Shown: piece after piece, positions 8,654 to 17,059 of the stretch
Layout of the letters: the number at the start of each line of letters is the position of its first letter
Numbering within the stretch: position 1 is the stretch's first letter
From: Candidatus Zhuqueibacterota bacterium
GTDB taxonomy: Bacteria; Zhuqueibacterota; Zhuqueibacteria; Zhuqueibacterales; Zhuqueibacteraceae
Assembly (NCBI GenBank): GCA_022616415.1
Contig: JAKEEU010000052.1
Coordinates: forward strand, 1-42,930
Reading direction: 5' to 3'
Length of the DNA stretch: 42,930 bases
The notes under the pieces: generated by a model
What the model was told of the DNA's origin: nothing
The model's input: only the letters and a program-made list of their open reading frames with translations
The model's database searches: none
Position numbers and translations under genes: made by a program

Positions 8654-9478
8654 ATGTTGAATAATCGTCTATCCGATGCACAAAAAACCTTCTTTGAACA
8701 GAACGGCTATTTGATCGGCCTGCCGCCAGTCTTTACGCCTGAAGAAGTGCGGCAAATGAACGCCGGCCTGGATGAGTTAATGAAACTCTTGCGCCCCGGT
8801 GAGGATTCCAAAGAAATTCGCGAATGGCACGAGAGCAGCCGTTTTCTTTACGACATCTGTATGAACGAGACGATTTTAGATTATGTGGAGGATTTGCTTG
8901 GCCCGTTTTATTTTTGGGCATCAAACTTTTTCATCAAGGAACCTCACAGCAAATCGACGGTCGGCTGGCACCAGGATGCTTATTACTGGCCGCTGGAGCC
9001 GCACGAGTCGTTGACCGTCTGGATCGCGATGGATGATGTTGATGAAGAAAACGCGGCGATGCAAGTCATTCCCGGCTCGCACAAGGTCGGGTTGCTGAAA
9101 CACGCGCGTTCACAAGCAACCGACTCGGTGCTCACGCTCGAGTGCGAAAAAGGGCAGTTCCGCGAAGATAGCGCCGTCTCGCTGATTTTGAAAGCCGGAC
9201 AAATTTCCATCCACGACGATAACGTCGTCCACGGCTCACCGGCCAACCGCTCCAATCGCCGCCGCGCCGGTTTGACGGCGCGTTATTCGAGCACCAAAGT
9301 CAAATGCGATCTGTCCATCAATCCGCATTTCAAAACCTACTTGTGCCGTGGCGTGGATGCGTACCGCCACAATCCCATCGGCGCCGTGCCAAAACAAATG
9401 TACGGCCGTCTCGAACGCAAGCATATCAGCGTGGAAGAGGCGGGTGATGATGCCGAGAGAAAATTAGGATTGAAATAA
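8654..9478 (+). CDS. Phytanoyl-CoA dioxygenase (PhyH/ectoine hydroxylase-like) family protein
   Basis: A 274-residue Fe(II)/2-oxoglutarate oxygenase, a second PhyH-type protein in the window but clearly different from the first. The metal ligands are H106-Q-D108 in GWHQDAYYW and H193 in DNVVHGSPAN; R204 in the following NRRRAGLT probably holds 2-oxoglutarate. VWIAMDDV and MQVIPGSHK are classic for the ectoine-hydroxylase-like branch. It starts 15 bases after the coiled-coil gene, with only a weak ribosome site. Substrate unknown; there is no ectoine synthesis gene nearby, so a role in ectoine hydroxylation is unlikely from context. Confidence 0.85.
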   Translation: MLNNRLSDAQKTFFEQNGYLIGLPPVFTPEEVRQMNAGLDELMKLLRPGEDSKEIREWHESSRFLYDICMNETILDYVEDLLGPFYFWASNFFIKEPHSKSTVGWHQDAYYWPLEPHESLTVWIAMDDVDEENAAMQVIPGSHKVGLLKHARSQATDSVLTLECEKGQFREDSAVSLILKAGQISIHDDNVVHGSPANRSNRRRAGLTARYSSTKVKCDLSINPHFKTYLCRGVDAYRHNPIGAVPKQMYGRLERKHISVEEAGDDAERKLGLK

Positions 9479-9540
9479 TCACAAATTTTTATTTGTGGTT
9501 TACAGTTTCTTTTCTTATTTTTCTATTGCGAAGTTGGGCT

Positions 9541-9549
9541 TGTTATATA
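9541..9549 (+). promoter_or_regulatory. Possible extended -10 promoter for the toxin-antitoxin pair
   Basis: TGTTATATA fits an extended -10 pattern (TGn followed by a TATAAT-like hexamer with four of six matches), 27 bases before the proposed antitoxin start. No good -35 is seen at standard spacing. The AT-rich gap also holds a small hairpin CACAAAT/ATTTGTG at 9480-9497, which may end transcription of the previous gene. Confidence 0.3.
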
Positions 9550-9576
9550 CGTTAGTGAAATGAAAGGATGGACAAA

Positions 9577-9876
9577 ATGGATTCGTTGACTGAAACGAAT
9601 GGCCAAAGCATCGTCCTGAAGTTACCCGCGCAAATCGCCAAGGAAGCGGAAGTGTTGTTTCCGCAAATGGATTTGAATGCGCTTACCTTGATGCTTCTGG
9701 AAAAATACTTGCGTCATCAAAAACGCAAGCTATTAGCGCAGCAATATAGACAATACTATCAAACGCTCTCTGATGATGATCGTGCCGAGGAAAAACAGAT
9801 GCTGGCTGATTTCGCCACGTTGGAGGATGAAGTGAACGCGTTCATTGAGGCGGAGGAGGTCAATGGAGGTTCATGA
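9577..9876 (+). CDS. Probable antitoxin of a MazEF-type pair
   Basis: A short acidic protein of about 99 residues directly upstream of, and overlapping, a MazF/PemK toxin. AAAGGA at 9563-9568 fits best with the ATG at 9577, 8 bases away; an ATG at 9568 overlaps the ribosome site and is less likely. The N-terminal part (IVLKLPAQIAKEAEVLF) looks like a short DNA-binding or substrate-strand segment. The C-terminal half is helical and acidic, as expected for the toxin-binding part. I infer the role from position rather than from a recognised antitoxin family. It likely represses its own promoter with the toxin. Confidence 0.7.
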   Translation: MDSLTETNGQSIVLKLPAQIAKEAEVLFPQMDLNALTLMLLEKYLRHQKRKLLAQQYRQYYQTLSDDDRAEEKQMLADFATLEDEVNAFIEAEEVNGGS

Positions 9877-10204
9877 AGGGGATATCTTTCTGGCGAATAT
9901 GGACCCGACCGTTGGCGTCGAAATCAAAAAGACACGGCCGGTTATTGTTGTGTCCAATGAATGGATCAACCAATTTAGCCAGTTGGTCGTTGTGGTGCCG
10001 GTTACGACTTCGACGCAAAAAGTATCACCCAGCCATGTTCTGATTCCGTCAGGACAAGGTGGATTAAATCATTTATCAAAAGCGCTGGCTGAGCAGATTC
10101 GGGCAATGGATAAATCACGATTAGTTCAGCAACTTGGAAAATTAGAAAAAGAATACATGGCAAAACTTCATGATGCCATTCGCAACACATTGAACATGAT
10201 TTGA
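9863..10204 (+). CDS. MazF/PemK-type toxin (endoribonuclease)
   Basis: A 113-residue PemK-like protein, expected to cleave mRNA when its antitoxin is lost. The fold signatures are the N-terminal EGDIFLANMDPTVGVE (D14, P15), the K-x-RPVIVVS strand with R25-P26, and VVVPVTTSTQ. The start is fixed by a strong GGAGGAGG at 9852-9859, 3-5 bases before the ATG. It overlaps the antitoxin by 14 bases. The length is normal and there is no sign of inactivation. The gene converges with the class V aminotransferase, leaving only 8 bases between stops and no obvious terminator. Confidence 0.88.
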   Translation: MEVHEGDIFLANMDPTVGVEIKKTRPVIVVSNEWINQFSQLVVVVPVTTSTQKVSPSHVLIPSGQGGLNHLSKALAEQIRAMDKSRLVQQLGKLEKEYMAKLHDAIRNTLNMI

Positions 10205-10212
10205 CGGCTTCG

Positions 10213-11508
10213 TTACAACTTTGCCGCTTCTCTGACGCCTTCCAAAACCCGATTCACCTCCTCGAACGAATTGTAAATATGCCACGAAGTCCGCAGTGCA
10301 TTCACACCGACTTCACCGACGCCTCGCGTACGCAGTTTATATTTTTCCGTGAGAAAACTTTGCAGCTTCAGATAGTCGATATTTTTCATTTTAAATGTGA
10401 TCATGGCGCTGCGCTCGGCTTGATTGAGCGGCGAGAGAATTTCGACATTCGGAATCTCCTTCAAACCATCCAGCAACGCCGTTGACAGCGCCGCATCGCG
10501 ATTCCACACATTTTCCATGCCGATCTTCATCAGAAAGTCGATTCCCGCGCCCAGTCCGACAAACAGCGGTGTACTCACCGTGCCGTATTCGTAGCGTTGC
10601 GCGGTGGGGTGAAAAGTCAGCTCGCCGGTCAGCAGATCGTGGCTTTTATCCGAATACGCGCCGACTTCAATGGGCTGAATGATGTCGAGCATGTCTTTGC
10701 GTACGTAGAGCAAACCCGTTCCTTTCGGCCCAACCAACCATTTATGGCCGCTGGTGGCATAGGCATCACAACCGATATCGTGCAAATTAAAAATTAGCAT
10801 ACCGGCAGTTTGTGCCCCATCAACAAAAAGCCACGAGTTCCTGGCTTTCGCCATTGCCGCGATTTCTTTGACCGGCAAAACCTGCCCCGTCGTTGTCGTC
10901 GCATGCGGCACGCTGATCACGCGCGTGCGTTTGGAAATCAAGCGTTCGATACGGTCGAGATTTTCTTGCGCCGATTTTGTGGATGGCTCAAAAAGTTTGA
11001 GCACGATGCCATCGCGCTTTTGCCGCGCCAACCACGGCACCGCATTTCCCACATGCTCGTGCGTCGTCGTGATCACCTCGTCGCCGCGTTTTAACGGCAA
11101 TCCGTTGCAAACGATATTGATGCCCTCGGTGGCGTTGCGCGTGTACGCGATCTCTTCGGCGTCGCAGCCGAGCAGCGCCGCGGCTTTCTGTTTGATGCTC
11201 GACCAAAGCTGCTCGCTGTGGCCGGTCTCAGAAATTTTTTCGAGTTCATTCATCCGCGAAACCACCGCGTCAATCACCACATACGGCGAAGCGCCCAAGC
11301 CGCCGGTATTGAGATAAGCGCGCTCGCGCGCCAACGGAAACTGCTCGCGAACCAATGCCCAATAGCGCTCGTCGTTGGCATCATTGCCGCGACGAATAAA
11401 ATCGTCGAGACGGCGCAGCTTGGCCAGCGTCTCGTAACGAAATAGCGGCGCGCCGAGAATGGCTGCAAATCCACCCGCGAAACGGTTTATAAATGTGCGT
11501 CTTTGCAT
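10213..11508 (-). CDS. Tat-exported class V aminotransferase (isopenicillin-N-epimerase/CsdA-like)
   Basis: A PLP-dependent fold-type I enzyme of 431 residues. The start at 11508 is supported by GGAG just upstream on the minus strand and by the twin-arginine leader MQRRTFINRFAGG, which would be buried if the longer frame starting at 11574 were used. The PLP lysine is K256 in ATSGHKWLVGPKGTG; other landmarks are AYLNTGGLG, NATEGIN and FVDGAQTAG. Export of a PLP enzyme is unusual but recurrent in this subfamily. It is the only confident minus-strand gene, converging with the toxin gene and divergent from the symporter. Substrate is unknown; it may be an epimerase, lyase or desulfurase. Confidence 0.85.
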   Translation of the reverse strand: MQRRTFINRFAGGFAAILGAPLFRYETLAKLRRLDDFIRRGNDANDERYWALVREQFPLARERAYLNTGGLGASPYVVIDAVVSRMNELEKISETGHSEQLWSSIKQKAAALLGCDAEEIAYTRNATEGINIVCNGLPLKRGDEVITTTHEHVGNAVPWLARQKRDGIVLKLFEPSTKSAQENLDRIERLISKRTRVISVPHATTTTGQVLPVKEIAAMAKARNSWLFVDGAQTAGMLIFNLHDIGCDAYATSGHKWLVGPKGTGLLYVRKDMLDIIQPIEVGAYSDKSHDLLTGELTFHPTAQRYEYGTVSTPLFVGLGAGIDFLMKIGMENVWNRDAALSTALLDGLKEIPNVEILSPLNQAERSAMITFKMKNIDYLKLQSFLTEKYKLRTRGVGEVGVNALRTSWHIYNSFEEVNRVLEGVREAAKL

Positions 11509-11604
11509 CTTGGTTCTCCATGACAAGTTCAAAACAAACCCGTTTAAGATAATTCGGCCGATCCCCAATTGCAAGTCTTCCGAGAAAAAATTTTGAAATA
11601 ATGC

Positions 11605-11633
11605 TTGCCATTCTTTGCCGTTCTTTGCATATT
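11605..11633 (+). promoter_or_regulatory. Possible sigma-70-type promoter for the symporter gene
   Basis: TTGCCA (11605-11610), a 17-base spacer and CATATT (11628-11633) lie in the 252-bp divergent region between the aminotransferase and the symporter. It would give a leader of roughly 120 bases. This is a pattern match only. Confidence 0.25.
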
Positions 11634-11760
11634 TTACTCCGCAACTGTTGCCCGTCGTCTGCGCTTGTCCATCTCATCCGGAGGTTGTCCTGGTCCGGTT
11701 GGAAGGTTTTGAAAACGTTCATCGTCAAAAACAAACCGAAGGTATCACTAGCGAGGTGCC

Positions 11761-13869
11761 ATGCACTTTCTCGGCCTTCATCTGATCGATTGGCTCATTC
11801 TGGCGGGTTATTTTGCGAGCATGATTTGGATTGGCAAATGGGCGAACAAGAAAATCAAGAACACCACCGATTTTTATCAAGGGGGAAGACGGCTGGGCAA
11901 AGTGCTGAACACCTTCTTGTGGTTCGGCAACATCACCAGCGCCGATCAATCCTCCGGTGTGGCGCGTGAAATTTACCGGCAAGGCTTGCAAGGTGTTTGG
12001 TTTCAAAATCTCGTGCTTTTTCATACCCCGTTTCAGTGGCTCTATCTGGCTCTTTTCCAGCGCCGCGCGCGCTATATCGCCAACGGCGATATTTATCTCC
12101 ATCGTTTTGAGAGCCGGTTTCTCGCCGGCCTGTTCACGTTTTGTTTGATCGCCAGCACGGTTTACGGCGGTTCAATCGGATTTCTGCTCATGGGCAAAAC
12201 GCTGCAAGCCATGATGGTGAAGCCCGAGCAAGCTTACACCGCCGCCGAACGGCAAAGCGTGCAGGAATTCAACGAGCTGCAAGAGTTGGAGAAAAAATCC
12301 GGTTTTGCGGCATTGACGCCAGCAGAGAAAACCCGCCTGAGCATTCTGCAGGAAAAAGCCAAGCGCGGCGACATCCAAGCCTACGTTTCTTATTTGAGCT
12401 TGCCGTGGTTCTATATTTTTTATGCCGCGGTGATCGCGGCCTACACCATCATGGGCGGACTGCTGGCGGTGGCGATCACCGACGTGATTCAAGGCTTGAT
12501 GCTCGTTTTCCTTTCGCTCGCGTTGATTCCGGCGGGACTGAAAGCGCTGGGCGGATTTGCCGGACTGCACGCCAAAGTGCCGGCAGAATACTTTTCGCTC
12601 TTCGGTTCGGATGTCACCAGCGAATATACTTGGTACTACGTGGCGGCGGCAGTAACGATCAATCTGGTGGTCAATGCGCCGCGGGCATTTACCATCGGCG
12701 GCTCGGCGCGAGACGATAACGCGGCACGCCTCGGTTTTGTCGCCGGCTCCTTTGCAAAGCGCTTTATGATGATCGGCTGGGCCTTGACCGGTTTGATCGC
12801 GCTCGGCCTTTATGCCGGCCGGCTTTCGGATCCAACCAATATTTGGGGAATAATGACGCGTGAACTTTTAGGCGTCGGCTTCATCGGGTTGATGATCGCC
12901 GCCATTTTTTCCGCGAACATGGATCAGTCCAGCGCTGCTGGTTTGGAGTGGAGCGCCGCATTCATCAAAAATGTCTTGCTGCCGATTCGGCCCAATATCA
13001 GTGAAAAAGCCCAGGTTCTGATCGGGCGGCTCATCATCATTTTGGGATTGCTGGGCACGGTTTATTTTTCCTTGCAGGTGGACGACATCTTCGTCGTGTT
13101 TAAATATATTCTTTCGATTTTGACGACCATAGGCCCGGCAATCTGGTTGGTGTTTTTCTGGCGGCGCCTGACCACCGCGGCAGTCGCCACCCAAATGATT
13201 CTTTCGGTTTTCATTACAATTGCCATGCCGAACCTCGTTCCGCTCATCAACAACAACCGCGAGAATCCGGCGCTGACCATTCAAACCCTGGCGCGTACCG
13301 CAGTGATACAAACCAAAGCCATTGAGGAAGACGTAGCTGCCGGCCGCGCCCAGCACGTCGGCCAGATCATCGAGAAAACCAAAACCGCGCCGCCATCCGG
13401 CATTTTTTACGAAACCGTGGTGCGCAAGAATCCCGAAGATCCGAATTCGCCGTGGGTCGGCCAGGGCATGTTCCGGACGCAGGTTTATTTGGTCTCGCTC
13501 GCCGGCGTCGATTTTACCCAAATGACCAAAGCGCAAGTGGCGACGGCGTCTTTTCTTTTTGATATCATCTTTCCCTTTGTGGTATTGTTCGGCGTCAGTC
13601 TCGTCACCAAGCGCAACTCGGAAAAAGTCTTGCGCGAATTTTACGCCGCCATACACACGCCGGTGGTGGCCGATCCGGAGGAAGACGCCCGGCACGTTCA
13701 AGCCGCCATCGACGATCCCGAAATCGTCGAGCGTGACAAGATTTTCCCCGGCACGGATTGGGAGTTTTGGAAGCCGACCAAGGCGGATATTTACGGCTTC
13801 ATTTTGTGTTGGGTGCTTATTGGGTCGATCATTTGGCTTTATGGGGCGATCATGCGGATTGGGGCGTAA
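11761..13869 (+). CDS. Sodium:solute symporter (SSS/SLC5 family)
   Basis: A 702-residue integral inner-membrane transporter with many hydrophobic helices across its length. The first segment LIDWLILAGYFASMIWIGKW and the SSS landmark NITSADQSSGVAREIYRQG, here just before TM2, are family-typical; FSANMDQSSAAGLEWS near residue 380 is the second sodium-site region. A charged cytoplasmic insert lies around residues 155-205 and a large hydrophilic loop around 500-580, making it longer than the usual 500-550. GAGG sits 4 bases before the ATG. Immediately downstream are an aminotransferase, an amidohydrolase and a creatininase-like enzyme, so it probably imports their nitrogenous substrate, which is inference. 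Confidence 0.88.
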   Translation: MHFLGLHLIDWLILAGYFASMIWIGKWANKKIKNTTDFYQGGRRLGKVLNTFLWFGNITSADQSSGVAREIYRQGLQGVWFQNLVLFHTPFQWLYLALFQRRARYIANGDIYLHRFESRFLAGLFTFCLIASTVYGGSIGFLLMGKTLQAMMVKPEQAYTAAERQSVQEFNELQELEKKSGFAALTPAEKTRLSILQEKAKRGDIQAYVSYLSLPWFYIFYAAVIAAYTIMGGLLAVAITDVIQGLMLVFLSLALIPAGLKALGGFAGLHAKVPAEYFSLFGSDVTSEYTWYYVAAAVTINLVVNAPRAFTIGGSARDDNAARLGFVAGSFAKRFMMIGWALTGLIALGLYAGRLSDPTNIWGIMTRELLGVGFIGLMIAAIFSANMDQSSAAGLEWSAAFIKNVLLPIRPNISEKAQVLIGRLIIILGLLGTVYFSLQVDDIFVVFKYILSILTTIGPAIWLVFFWRRLTTAAVATQMILSVFITIAMPNLVPLINNNRENPALTIQTLARTAVIQTKAIEEDVAAGRAQHVGQIIEKTKTAPPSGIFYETVVRKNPEDPNSPWVGQGMFRTQVYLVSLAGVDFTQMTKAQVATASFLFDIIFPFVVLFGVSLVTKRNSEKVLREFYAAIHTPVVADPEEDARHVQAAIDDPEIVERDKIFPGTDWEFWKPTKADIYGFILCWVLIGSIIWLYGAIMRIGA

Positions 13870-13959
13870 CTGGTTGCTCGTTGCTGGTGGCTGTCAATAT
13901 GCAACTTTGATATTTCAAATTGTCAACTGATAACTGATCACTGATAACTGGTAACTCAA
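13868..13959. repeat. Heptamer array (AACTGAT family)
   Basis: Heptamers AACTGAT, AACTGAT, CACTGAT, AACTGGT, AACTCAA run without gaps from 13925 to 13959, ending 5 bases before the next ATG. Upstream, 13871-13891 reads TGGTTGC, TCGTTGC, TGGTGGC with the same 7-bp period, starting at the symporter stop codon. The words are the reverse complement of those at 3468-3509. Confidence 0.65.
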
Positions 13960-13964
13960 GAATA

Positions 13965-15212
13965 ATGAAACCCTCCTACCGACATTTCCAAGAATCTCTG
14001 AAACTCATCCCTTGGGGCACGCAAACCAATGCCAAGCGCCCCTATCCGTTTTTTGAAGAAACCATGCCCAAGTTCATCGAACGCGGCAACGGCTGTCGCC
14101 TTTGGGATATGGAAGGAAACGAATATATCGACTTTCGCCTCAGCCTCGGCCCGGTGACATTGGGCTATTGTTATGATGAAGTCGATGAGGCCGTTCGGGC
14201 GCAAATAAAGAAAGGCGTGCTCTTCAGCATGGCCAGTCCCATTGAGTTGGAATTGGCGCAGCTTCTGCACGAAGTCGTGCCCAACGCCGAGATGTGCCGT
14301 TTCATGAAAACCGGCGAGGATGCCAATCTCTGCAACGTTCGCATCGCCCGCGCTTACACCAAACGCGACATGATCATCGTCAGCGGCTACCACGGCTATC
14401 CCGATTGGTTTGCCACCGAAGACAGCCCCAACAACGGTGTTCCTGCCATCATCAAAGATTACGTCAAAATTGCGCCATGGGGAAATCTCGATGTTGCCGA
14501 GAAACTCATTCGCCAGTACAACGAACAACTGGCTTGCGTGATTGCCGTTCCGTATGATCTCAACGAAGATACGAGCGGCAACTATATTCACCATCTGCGC
14601 AAATTAACGAAAGAATACGGCATTTTGCTGGTGCTGGACGAAGTGCTCACCGGTTTTCGTCTCGCGCTCGGCGGCGCGCAGGAATATTATGGCGTCGATG
14701 CCGATCTCGCGAGTTATGCCAAAGCGATGGCGAACGGCTATCCGATTTCGACCTATCTCGGCAAGCGTCAATACATGGAACAATTGAACAAGTTCAAAAT
14801 AACGACGACGTATGCCGGCGAGACACTGTCGATTGCCGCGGCGATTGCAACGATCAAAATTATGAAACGCGAGAAAGTTCACGAGCACATTTGGGCGATG
14901 GGCAAGAGTTTGATGAGTGGCTTCAACATTATAGCAAGAGAACTCAACATCGAAGCGCATGCGGCAGGTTTGCCGCCGGCGCCGTTTCTGAAATTCAATA
15001 CACCAGATTCTGCTTACAACGCACGCCTTGAATATTTCTGGTTTCGTGAGCTTTTCCGCGAAGGGGTTTTCGTTATTTTGCGCTGGTTCATTTCTTACTC
15101 TCACAAACCGGCTGATATCGATGAGACCATTGACAAAGCGCGAAAAGCTCTCAAACGCGCTTTGGAAGCTGAACCCAAAGAGTGGGAGAATGTGAAACCG
15201 TTTTTCTGGTGA
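13965..15212 (+). CDS. Class III aminotransferase (glutamate-1-semialdehyde-aminomutase-like)
   Basis: A 415-residue PLP enzyme of the class III family. The PLP-pyridine aspartate is D225 in LVLDEVLTGFR, and the Schiff-base lysine is K253 in SYAKAMANGYP. The N-terminal PYPFFEE...LWDMEGNEYIDF block is typical of GSA-aminomutase-like proteins. It is not the tetrapyrrole enzyme by context: no heme genes are near, and it sits between a symporter and hydrolases. A catabolic transaminase or aminomutase role is more likely, which is inference. No ribosome site is seen; the heptamer array abuts the start. Confidence 0.85.
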   Translation: MKPSYRHFQESLKLIPWGTQTNAKRPYPFFEETMPKFIERGNGCRLWDMEGNEYIDFRLSLGPVTLGYCYDEVDEAVRAQIKKGVLFSMASPIELELAQLLHEVVPNAEMCRFMKTGEDANLCNVRIARAYTKRDMIIVSGYHGYPDWFATEDSPNNGVPAIIKDYVKIAPWGNLDVAEKLIRQYNEQLACVIAVPYDLNEDTSGNYIHHLRKLTKEYGILLVLDEVLTGFRLALGGAQEYYGVDADLASYAKAMANGYPISTYLGKRQYMEQLNKFKITTTYAGETLSIAAAIATIKIMKREKVHEHIWAMGKSLMSGFNIIARELNIEAHAAGLPPAPFLKFNTPDSAYNARLEYFWFRELFREGVFVILRWFISYSHKPADIDETIDKARKALKRALEAEPKEWENVKPFFW

Positions 15213-15217
15213 AAATT

Positions 15218-15295
15218 CATACTCTTACTTCTACTCGTACTCATACTCGCCTTTAAAGTTTTTGAAAAGCGCGTATGAGTAGGAGTATGAGGAAG
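15218..15295. repeat. Inverted array of 6-bp words (nnTACT / AGTAnG)
   Basis: The left arm reads CATACT, CTTACT, TCTACT, CGTACT, CATACT (15218-15247). The right arm reads CGTATG, AGTAGG, AGTATG, AGGAAG (15272-15295). Both keep a strict 6-bp period and are complementary in register. The array lies between the aminotransferase stop and the amidohydrolase start. Confidence 0.65.
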
Positions 15296-15311
15296 ACAAG
15301 GAAATGGAGAA

Positions 15312-16937
15312 ATGAACGAACGCATTTACCTCGACTGCTACGCTATGGTCGGCAGGCGCGGCCAGAAGGATGTTGAAACACCCTACGAAACCGAAGTGCT
15401 GCTCGACGAAATGGAATGGTGCGGCATTCACGGCGCGTTGATCGCGCATTGGGTCGGCAAAGAATATGACCCGATGTACGGCAATCGCAAACTTATGCAC
15501 GAGCTTAAAAAGAGTCCGCGGCTTTACGGCGTGTGGACGGCCATGCCGAGTCACACCGGCGAGATGTCGCCGCCCAAAGATGTTGTCAAAGAGATGCAGG
15601 ACAACGGCATTCGCGCTGCCAAGATGTATCCGCGCACGCACCATTATTTTTTCAACGAAGATACTTGCGGTGCGCTTTTGTCGGAACTTGAAAAGCACGA
15701 GATTCTTCTACTCCTCGAAGGCGGCCACATGTACGCGCCGGATATTTTCGAGCCATCCAATCAGGTTCTGCTCGCCGATCTCGATGCCATGCTCACCCGC
15801 CATCCGAACTTGCCCGTGCTCTTGCAAGGCAGCCGCTGGGAGGCGACACGCTATCTGCACACATTGATGACCAAGCACAAAAATCTTTATCTCGAGTTTT
15901 CGGCCAACCAATCCAATCGCGCCATGGAAGTGTATGCCAATTGGTTCGGCGCGCAGCGCATGCTCTTCGGCACCGGCGCGCTGGATAAATCGCCAGGAGC
16001 AGCGAAGTCGTTTATTGATTACTGCATGCTGTCCGAAGAAGAAAAGGCCGCCATCGCCGGACGTAATCTCGCCCGGCTGCTCAAATTTGATTCTCTTCCC
16101 AAGCCTTACAACGAGAAAGAAGTCGATGATCCAATTCTCGTTGTCGCCAAAGCTGGAAAGCCACTTAATGATATTCTCGTGATTGATGCCCACGCCCATA
16201 TCTCACACGACGACGCGGTTGGCACCGGCTTCATGCACCAACCCTTTTCCGACGATAAAAGCATGTTCGAGCGCGCCAAACTCATGGGCATCGATGCGAT
16301 GTGCATCAGCTCGTGGATTGGCATTTGGACGGATTACGAGGATGGCAACGAAATCGTGCGCACCGCGATGACGCGCTACCCAGGTTTTTATCATGGCTAC
16401 GCCACGCTGCAGCCCCAATACGTCAAAAACTGGGAAGCCGATTTGCGCAAAGTTCATGAGCAATACAAAATGCAAGGCCTCAAGCCGTACAACCCGCGCA
16501 CTGGCATTCCCTACAACGACAAATTGTGGGCGCCGTGGTTCGAGTATGGCAATCGCATGAATGCATATATGCTGTTGCATCCATCACCGAATTTTACTGT
16601 TGAGATCAATGAGATTGCGCCGAAGTATCCGAACATGAGCCATATCATCGCGCACTGCGGCAGTTCATTCGACACGGCGCGCCAAGGCATCGACGCCGCG
16701 CTGAAATTTCCCAACGTCTTTTTGGAAATCACGCTGACTGCTGTCACCTACCGCGTCATCGAATTTATGGTCAAGCATGTTGGCGCCGAACGTGTGCTCT
16801 TCGGCACCGACCAGCCGATGCGCGATCCCATTCCGCAATTCGGCTGGATGGCGTACTCGCATTGCACGTTTGAAGAGAAGAAGAAGATGTTTGGTTTGAA
16901 TATGCAGAAGATTATTGAAAGGGTTAAACAATATTAA
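15312..16937 (+). CDS. Tandem double-domain amidohydrolase (amidohydrolase_2 type)
   Basis: A 541-residue protein with two amidohydrolase_2-like TIM-barrel halves. The C-terminal half (about 285-541) keeps the metal-binding set: D292-A-H294-A-H296, a later HPSPNF, IIAHCG, and D500 in FGTDQPMRDP. The N-terminal half (about 1-275) has the same layout but DCYAMVG instead of the D-x-H-x-H and GTGALDK instead of the catalytic aspartate motif, so it looks catalytically dead. AAGGAA lies 8 bases before the ATG. Flanked by an aminotransferase and a creatininase-like gene, it probably hydrolyses a C-N or C-C bond in the same pathway, which is inference. Confidence 0.82.
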   Translation: MNERIYLDCYAMVGRRGQKDVETPYETEVLLDEMEWCGIHGALIAHWVGKEYDPMYGNRKLMHELKKSPRLYGVWTAMPSHTGEMSPPKDVVKEMQDNGIRAAKMYPRTHHYFFNEDTCGALLSELEKHEILLLLEGGHMYAPDIFEPSNQVLLADLDAMLTRHPNLPVLLQGSRWEATRYLHTLMTKHKNLYLEFSANQSNRAMEVYANWFGAQRMLFGTGALDKSPGAAKSFIDYCMLSEEEKAAIAGRNLARLLKFDSLPKPYNEKEVDDPILVVAKAGKPLNDILVIDAHAHISHDDAVGTGFMHQPFSDDKSMFERAKLMGIDAMCISSWIGIWTDYEDGNEIVRTAMTRYPGFYHGYATLQPQYVKNWEADLRKVHEQYKMQGLKPYNPRTGIPYNDKLWAPWFEYGNRMNAYMLLHPSPNFTVEINEIAPKYPNMSHIIAHCGSSFDTARQGIDAALKFPNVFLEITLTAVTYRVIEFMVKHVGAERVLFGTDQPMRDPIPQFGWMAYSHCTFEEKKKMFGLNMQKIIERVKQY

Positions 16938-16966
16938 CCGGAGTTGTGCAAAAAATTTAAAAAACT

Positions 16967-17026
16967 CCAACGGATGAATTAAGACCAACTGATAAAAACA
17001 TCCGTTGGTCTTAATTCATCCGTTGG
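16967..17026. repeat. Perfect 23-bp inverted repeat (CCAACGGAT family)
   Basis: Bases 16967-16989 are the exact reverse complement of 17004-17026, with a 14-base loop. CCAAC words recur 18 bp apart within the left arm. The hairpin lies 33 bases before the creatininase-like start codon. It belongs to the same family as 2465-2537 and 32319-32382. Confidence 0.8.
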
Positions 17027-17059
17027 TGAGTTTTTGGGTAACGGCGAGAGAGAACAATT

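Noticed and set aside
8654..9478. Ectoine hydroxylase (ectD)
   Set aside because: The fold and iron ligands fit the superfamily, but there are no ectoine genes around and many PhyH-like proteins share these motifs.
9480..9497. Small hairpin after the second dioxygenase gene as terminator
   Set aside because: The stem is only 7 AT-rich pairs and the T-rich stretch is not directly after it; too weak to annotate separately.
13965..15212. Glutamate-1-semialdehyde aminomutase (hemL) for heme synthesis
   Set aside because: Sequence similarity at family level only; no tetrapyrrole genes nearby and the context is transport and amide hydrolysis.
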